Source: Thermofilaceae archaeon
Lineage (GTDB): Archaea; Thermoproteota; Thermoprotei; Thermofilales; B69-G16
NCBI GenBank assembly: GCA_027017165.1
Contig: JALURF010000111.1
Location: 11,001 to 26,531, forward strand
Direction of reading: 5' to 3'
DNA length: 15,531 bases
A program made the translations under genes and the position numbers. Each line of letters opens with the position of its first letter. Position 1 is the first letter of the stretch. The notes below the pieces were generated by a model that did not search any database, was not told the DNA's origin, and saw only the letters and a list, made by a program, of their open reading frames with translations. Below, piece after piece: positions 12,039 through 15,531 of the stretch.

Positions 12039-13181
12039 ATGTATAAGATTAGAGCTATAACGCTACACGTCAAACTCGATAAATCTTTCTTGAATATAGA
12101 AGAAATGATTGAAGCCCTCGACTTTTATCTAGAAAAACTAGAAAACGTCTCGAAGGAGATGAAAAGGGATGTAGAAGTTCTCTCTAAAAGACTAGTTCTA
12201 CCCTCTTTGGATGAACTAGAAAAGAAGGTTAAGGATTTCGAGTTAAATAAGTTAAGCCTTTTGGAAGATTATCTTAAGAAACGCGTCAATTACTATAACC
12301 TGCCTATTAGGAGTATAGGTAATCCAAAACTTGAACGAGAGCTTCCAGAGCTCTACTTTAATACTAGATGTTTTTACTCTTCCATACATTTATCGGTAGA
12401 CGACATGAAGAACGAAAAAACCTTACGGAAAGCCGTGGCTATTCTTAAGAATATTTCGCAAGAAGCGAGTTGGCTAGCCGCGGCGCGTTTTGCATACTCT
12501 ATAGGTCCTCAACCCCTCACTCCTTATTTCCCCGTAACATCGTCTCCGCAAACCGGCTATACTGTAAGCTTACTGTACGTGAATCATCTCCTAGAAAGGA
12601 AGTCCCTGAATAGCGAGAACTATACGCAAAAACTTAAGGGAGTTATTACAGATGTTTACGATAGGATAAAGAGTAGAGCTTTAAAACTGTCTTCGATAGT
12701 TGATTTGGCTTTCCTAGGTGTAGACCTGTCTATCTCTCCGTGGCTTGAGGAAAGTGTGGTTCCTTTGATCGAGAAGATCAAAGGCGGAACTACTATCGGA
12801 ACTCCGGGAACTCTTCAAGCGCTATACGAAGTAAACTCCATCTTGGAGGATATTAGTAAGGATAAGAGAGTTGTAGGCTTTAATGAGATTATGCTGCCTT
12901 TAGCTGAGGATAATGGATTGAAAACAAGAGCAAGGGAAAGAGATATAGAGTTAAAGGATTTAGTCATGTATTGTTTGGCCTGTGTAGCTGGTTTAGATAT
13001 GATCCCTATACCTGAATGGACTGAAGATAAGGTCTTGATGTTCCTTCTTAGGGATTTGTCTACAATCAGTATAGTTAAGAAGAAAACTTTAGGCGTTAGA
13101 TTGATCCCCGTGGGCGTTGAGGCTGGAGAGGAAGTAGATTTAGGAGAATTTGGAAAAACCCCAGTGTTGGATGTTCTATAA
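12039..13181 (+). CDS. DUF711 (UPF0210) family protein
   Basis: A 380-residue protein of the DUF711/UPF0210 family, found in many bacteria and archaea and of unestablished function as far as I know. Family-like blocks are visible: IRAITLHV at the N-terminus, FAYSIGPQPLTPYFPV near 151-166, TTIGTPGTLQALYEV at 251-265, FNEIMLPLAEDNGL at 281-294, then ELKDLVMYCLACVAGLDMIPIP at about 304-325 and LGVRLIPVGVEAGEEVDLGEFG near the end. It is cytoplasmic, with no signal or membrane helix. ATG 12039 has GGGTGA six bases upstream. It is a single-gene unit, convergent with the aminotransferase gene, from which it is separated by two bases. Family membership is recalled from motifs, not from a search. Confidence 0.8.
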   Translation: MYKIRAITLHVKLDKSFLNIEEMIEALDFYLEKLENVSKEMKRDVEVLSKRLVLPSLDELEKKVKDFELNKLSLLEDYLKKRVNYYNLPIRSIGNPKLERELPELYFNTRCFYSSIHLSVDDMKNEKTLRKAVAILKNISQEASWLAAARFAYSIGPQPLTPYFPVTSSPQTGYTVSLLYVNHLLERKSLNSENYTQKLKGVITDVYDRIKSRALKLSSIVDLAFLGVDLSISPWLEESVVPLIEKIKGGTTIGTPGTLQALYEVNSILEDISKDKRVVGFNEIMLPLAEDNGLKTRARERDIELKDLVMYCLACVAGLDMIPIPEWTEDKVLMFLLRDLSTISIVKKKTLGVRLIPVGVEAGEEVDLGEFGKTPVLDVL

Positions 13182-13183
13182 CT

Positions 13184-14389
13184 CTATAGATAACTGAATA
13201 CGTATGCTCCTATTCTCTTCATCCCCTCCCGTATTCTATCTTCAGTTTCGCTCACAAACGTCATTCTGACATGGCCTTTGCCCATATCTCCGAAATGCGA
13301 TCCTGGTATTACGACGACGTTCTTTCTGTATAGAAGCCTATTGGCGAACTCTTCGTCGTCTCTTCTCATTTTCTCTAGGTAATATCTAATATCCACAAAG
13401 AAGTAGAATGCTCCTTTAGGTAGTACTGTTCTGGCTTCTGGTAAATACTCCTTGATAAGCTCGTACATTAAATCTCTACGTTTTTTGTAAGTTGGTATAA
13501 CAACTTCCCTTAGATACCTGTCCTTTATCCCATCTTCGTAAAACTTTAAGAGAGCATACTGTCCAACGGTGTTAGGGGCGAGAGATACATACTGTTTAAT
13601 CCTCTCCATCGCCTCTATAGCTTCTTTTGGTCCAGTCGCGTATCCAAGCCTAAAGCCGGGTATGGATGCCTCTTTCGAGAAAGTATTTATCGTTATGGTG
13701 CGCTCTTTAGCTCCCGGTATAGCGTCAGGCCAGGTGTCTTTCTCCTCAAAAACTATGTACTTATAGGCGGCGTCGTAGATGATCCAGAAATCGTGACTTT
13801 CTGCTAGATCAACTAGCCCCTTCACGAACTCAGGGTCAATTATCCTCCCTGTTGGATTATCCGGGCTTAATAGGATAAATGCCTTCGTTAGGGGGGATAT
13901 AACTTGTTTTAAACGCTCTAAGTCTGGCTGATATCCGTTTTCTACAGTCACAGGTATTTTCTTCACACGCCCTCCAACTAGTTTTATAGCTTCATTATAG
14001 CCTAAATATGTGGGATCCAGTATTATTACCTCCTCGTTTTTATCAACCACAGCCGATAGCGCTAAGAATATGCCTTCGGTACCCCCATCCGTTATTATTA
14101 TCTCTGTTTTAGGATCGTAATCTACACCGAAGTGCTTCTTCAAGTCCTCGGCTATAAGCTCCCTGAGCTCAGGCAATCCTCTAGTGCCACAATAGGAAAC
14201 CGTCCTTTGAGGCTTTTCTTTAAGAAGAACAGTTATATAATCTATCAACTCCTTAGGAGGGGGTAGGCTCGGGGCTCCTCCGCCGAAAGAAATGATGTCT
14301 CCTTTTCTCCGAGCTTCGTCTAGTAGAGCCGCTATCCGCCTTATCGGAGAAGCCTGAATATACGCGAGTCTAAAAGACAAACTTGGCAT
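13184..14389 (-). CDS. PLP-dependent aminotransferase, class I/II (LysN/ARO8-like)
   Basis: A 401-residue fold-type I aminotransferase. The cofactor lysine is K239 in TINTFSKEASIPGFRLGYA. Other landmarks are FGGGAPSLPPP near 35-45, ITDGGTEGIFLAL (cofactor phosphate side), SPDNPTG with N178, YDAAYKYIVFE with D206 and Y209, and R375 in HVRMTF for the substrate carboxylate. The GGGAPSLPPP start and overall length resemble the 2-aminoadipate/aromatic (LysN, ARO8) group, so the substrate may be aminoadipate, an aromatic or a branched amino acid; it cannot be fixed from sequence and there are no pathway neighbours. The gene has its own TATA box and starts at ATG 14387-14389. Confidence 0.9.
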   Translation of the reverse strand: MPSLSFRLAYIQASPIRRIAALLDEARRKGDIISFGGGAPSLPPPKELIDYITVLLKEKPQRTVSYCGTRGLPELRELIAEDLKKHFGVDYDPKTEIIITDGGTEGIFLALSAVVDKNEEVIILDPTYLGYNEAIKLVGGRVKKIPVTVENGYQPDLERLKQVISPLTKAFILLSPDNPTGRIIDPEFVKGLVDLAESHDFWIIYDAAYKYIVFEEKDTWPDAIPGAKERTITINTFSKEASIPGFRLGYATGPKEAIEAMERIKQYVSLAPNTVGQYALLKFYEDGIKDRYLREVVIPTYKKRRDLMYELIKEYLPEARTVLPKGAFYFFVDIRYYLEKMRRDDEEFANRLLYRKNVVVIPGSHFGDMGKGHVRMTFVSETEDRIREGMKRIGAYVFSYL

Positions 14390-14423
14390 AATTCTACACG
14401 TGTATATAGATGATAGCGAGGTC

Positions 14424-14436
14424 TATATATTTTAAA
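14424..14436 (-). promoter_or_regulatory. Putative TATA box of the aminotransferase gene
   Basis: On the minus strand TTTTAAAATATATAG runs through this interval and predicts a start near 14405, about 15 bases before the ATG. A second A/T patch (CTATATAC near 14402-14409) would place the start inside the gene. Confidence 0.45.
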
Positions 14437-14479
14437 ACTAAATAAACGATAGTTCGCCAGCTATATTGTTGAATAAAAG

Positions 14480-15337
14480 TTATCGCTCTTCTTGTTTATC
14501 TAGGCTTTCCTTTTGATTCTCGGCATGACTTATCTTATTTTTTAAGAAATCCATGAGCTCTCTGGCCTGATCTTTTTTGCCTATTTCTTCAAGCATATGG
14601 CAAAACTCTGTTATCTTCCTTTTTACCTCTTCTCTAGTTTCCGGTTTACATTTACTGTATACTTCCATAGCTCTCTCATACTCTTTATTCCGGACAAGTT
14701 CGATAACGTAATCCGGTATAGACTTGGTAACTATTTCTTGTTCTTTCATTATAAACACGAAGCCTCCTTCATAATCTATCTCAACTTTCACGCGCTTTTT
14801 CTTTAATTGAGAAAGTTTTAGGATAGCATCCTCGGATAAGACTCTTCTCAAGCCATAGATGGAAACCGCTTTCTCGACCTTCTCTATTTTTCCTCGTTGA
14901 TAAATGTCGACCAAATCCTCAAACGACAAAGGCAACGAGTATGAAAACCCTCCTATCGTTATGTAGCCCTTAAGTCCCTCCACTCTATCGGTGGGAAGTC
15001 TAATGTCTAAGAAGCCGTCGAAAGTATATATGGGGATTATCTCCTCCGTGCCATCGGGAAAGACTATTTTCACAGCTTCATCCCAAAGTTTTGCGCTCGG
15101 CTCTCCCAAAATTAGGTGTTCACCGCCTTCCAATGCTTCAGTTTTGAAGTTTTCCACAACATAGCGAGCATAACCTTCTACGAATCCTAGTACATCAACA
15201 ATTATAAAAGACAACCATCCCCGCCTGGTCCTAACCTTTATTTTCTGAGTTTTTAAGACCTTTAAGCCGAGTTTATCTTCGATAAATTTTACAAATTCGT
15301 TTTCGTCAACTGAGTCTCTAACGCCTAACCAAGGCAA
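14480..15337 (-). CDS. Uncharacterised archaeal protein with C-terminal helical region
   Basis: A 285-residue protein that I do not recognise. Residues 1-145 look mixed alpha/beta: VKFIEDKLGLKVLKT, then strands VRTRRGWLSFIIVDVLGFV, EAVKIVFPDGTEEIIPIY, and LKGYITIGGFSYSLPLS. Residues about 146-270 look helical and end in a TPR-like pair, DYVIELVRNKEYERAMEVYSK and KITEFCHMLEEIGKKDQARELMDFLKN, then a charged tail rich in E, Q and K. There is no signal peptide, membrane helix or catalytic motif. The start is a TTG (15335-15337) with GGGGGA about six bases ahead; the next in-frame ATG would be far inside the alpha/beta region. It has its own promoter-like box and faces the RNA gene at the right edge. 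A partner-binding or scaffold role is possible but unsupported. Confidence 0.75.
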   Translation of the reverse strand: MPWLGVRDSVDENEFVKFIEDKLGLKVLKTQKIKVRTRRGWLSFIIVDVLGFVEGYARYVVENFKTEALEGGEHLILGEPSAKLWDEAVKIVFPDGTEEIIPIYTFDGFLDIRLPTDRVEGLKGYITIGGFSYSLPLSFEDLVDIYQRGKIEKVEKAVSIYGLRRVLSEDAILKLSQLKKKRVKVEIDYEGGFVFIMKEQEIVTKSIPDYVIELVRNKEYERAMEVYSKCKPETREEVKRKITEFCHMLEEIGKKDQARELMDFLKNKISHAENQKESLDKQEER

Positions 15338-15375
15338 TAACTATCCCCCGTTCTACCACATATATTAATGCTCGG

Positions 15376-15385
15376 TAAAATATAA
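15376..15385 (-). promoter_or_regulatory. Putative TATA box of the 15337 gene
   Basis: The minus strand reads TTATATTTTA and predicts a start near 15355. That leaves a short leader with GGGGGA (about 15344-15349) ahead of TTG 15337, which agrees with the TTG start. Confidence 0.45.
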
Positions 15386-15440
15386 GAATAGTTCACGGCG
15401 TCCCATGAAAGCTCGAACTCAACGCTTTATTACCATAAAA

Positions 15441-15448
15441 TTTAAAAA
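15441..15448 (+). promoter_or_regulatory. TATA box of the RNA gene at the right edge
   Basis: TTTAAAAA inside a 25-base A/T run lies about 25 bases before an abrupt change to GC-rich sequence at 15469-15470. This is the expected layout for a stable RNA gene in a hyperthermophilic archaeon. Confidence 0.6.
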
Positions 15449-15469
15449 TTATTGATAACATAGAATCAC

Positions 15470-15531
15470 GGGTCCGACGCCACGGGGCCAGGAAACCCCC
15501 AACGTGGCCTAGCGGTGGGGCGTCCGGCTGA
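15470..15531 (+). ncRNA. GC-rich RNA gene, 5' part only; tRNA-like D-arm and anticodon-stem start
   Basis: From 15470 to the window end the sequence is very GC-rich and is preceded by a well-placed TATA box, so it is almost certainly the start of a stable RNA. Bases 15505-15515 (TGGCCTAGCGG) match the tRNA A-box, GCCT/GGGC (15507-15510 and 15518-15521) could be a D-stem, and TCCGGCTGA after G15522 looks like the 5' half of an anticodon arm with anticodon GAN, for example Phe. Against a plain tRNA, about 28 extra bases lie between the predicted transcript start and a seven-base acceptor strand (CCCAACG), and they form a hairpin: GCCAC/GTGGC and GGGG/CCCC. It could be a tRNA with a structured leader or acceptor-stem intron, or another RNA. 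The window ends too soon to decide. Confidence 0.5.

Noticed and set aside
15470..15531. Circularly permuted tRNA with its 3' half first, as known in some Thermofilum tRNAs
   Set aside because: No upstream stretch complements the acceptor strand CCCAACG and no T-arm remnant is visible, so permutation is not supported, though the odd 5' segment remains unexplained.
1..15531. CRISPR arrays, insertion sequences, integrase or attachment sites
   Set aside because: No regularly spaced repeats, transposase or integrase motifs, or terminal inverted repeats were seen on reading through; the tRNA gene is intact with no adjacent integrase.

Overview
The window looks like chromosomal DNA of a hyperthermophilic archaeon of the TACK group, most likely a Thermoproteota (crenarchaeal) lineage. 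The evidence is archaeal ribosomal proteins S27e and L44e, a four-subunit ferredoxin-dependent ketoacid oxidoreductase, FEN1 and ATP-dependent DNA ligase, A/T-rich TATA boxes about 25 bases ahead of gene or RNA starts, GC-rich RNA genes in an otherwise A/T-rich sequence, and a tRNA-Ala carrying two introns, both outside the usual 37/38 site. I cannot name a genus.

Layout. 1-392 (minus): rps27e (cut by the window edge) and rpl44e. 466-3439 (minus): a porG-porD-porA-porB operon for pyruvate (or related 2-oxoacid) oxidation with ferredoxin. 3546-5646 (plus): four co-directional genes that are the least explained part of the window: a three-helix membrane protein resembling the membrane half of eukaryotic OST3/OST6, a RecA-fold protein with a ruined P-loop, a RuvC/YqgF-like RNase H-fold protein, and a small all-helical protein. 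5639-10607 (minus): a tight operon read as fen1, lig, a UPF0282-type metallo-beta-lactamase-fold gene, and serS. 10684-11847 (plus): a secreted or surface-anchored protein followed by a winged-helix protein with two membrane helices. 11853-11968 (minus): tRNA-Ala(TGC) with two introns. 12039-13181 (plus): a DUF711/UPF0210 protein. 13184-14389 (minus): a class I/II PLP aminotransferase. 14480-15337 (minus): an unrecognised protein. 15470-15531 (plus): the 5' part of a GC-rich RNA gene cut by the right edge, with a tRNA-like D-arm and an unusual stem-loop ahead of it.

How it fits together. The por genes feed central carbon metabolism. fen1 and lig encode consecutive steps of Okazaki-fragment and repair maturation, and their coding regions overlap; FEN1 ends in a PCNA-binding motif. 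Two short A/T boxes (10653-10660 and 11990-12000) sit at the right distance from starts on both strands and may each serve as a shared bidirectional promoter element. No CRISPR array, insertion sequence, prophage gene or long repeat was seen, and no stretch over 300 bases lacks a gene. The best candidates for something undescribed are the 3546-5646 cluster, the surface-protein/membrane-regulator pair, and the RNA at the right edge.
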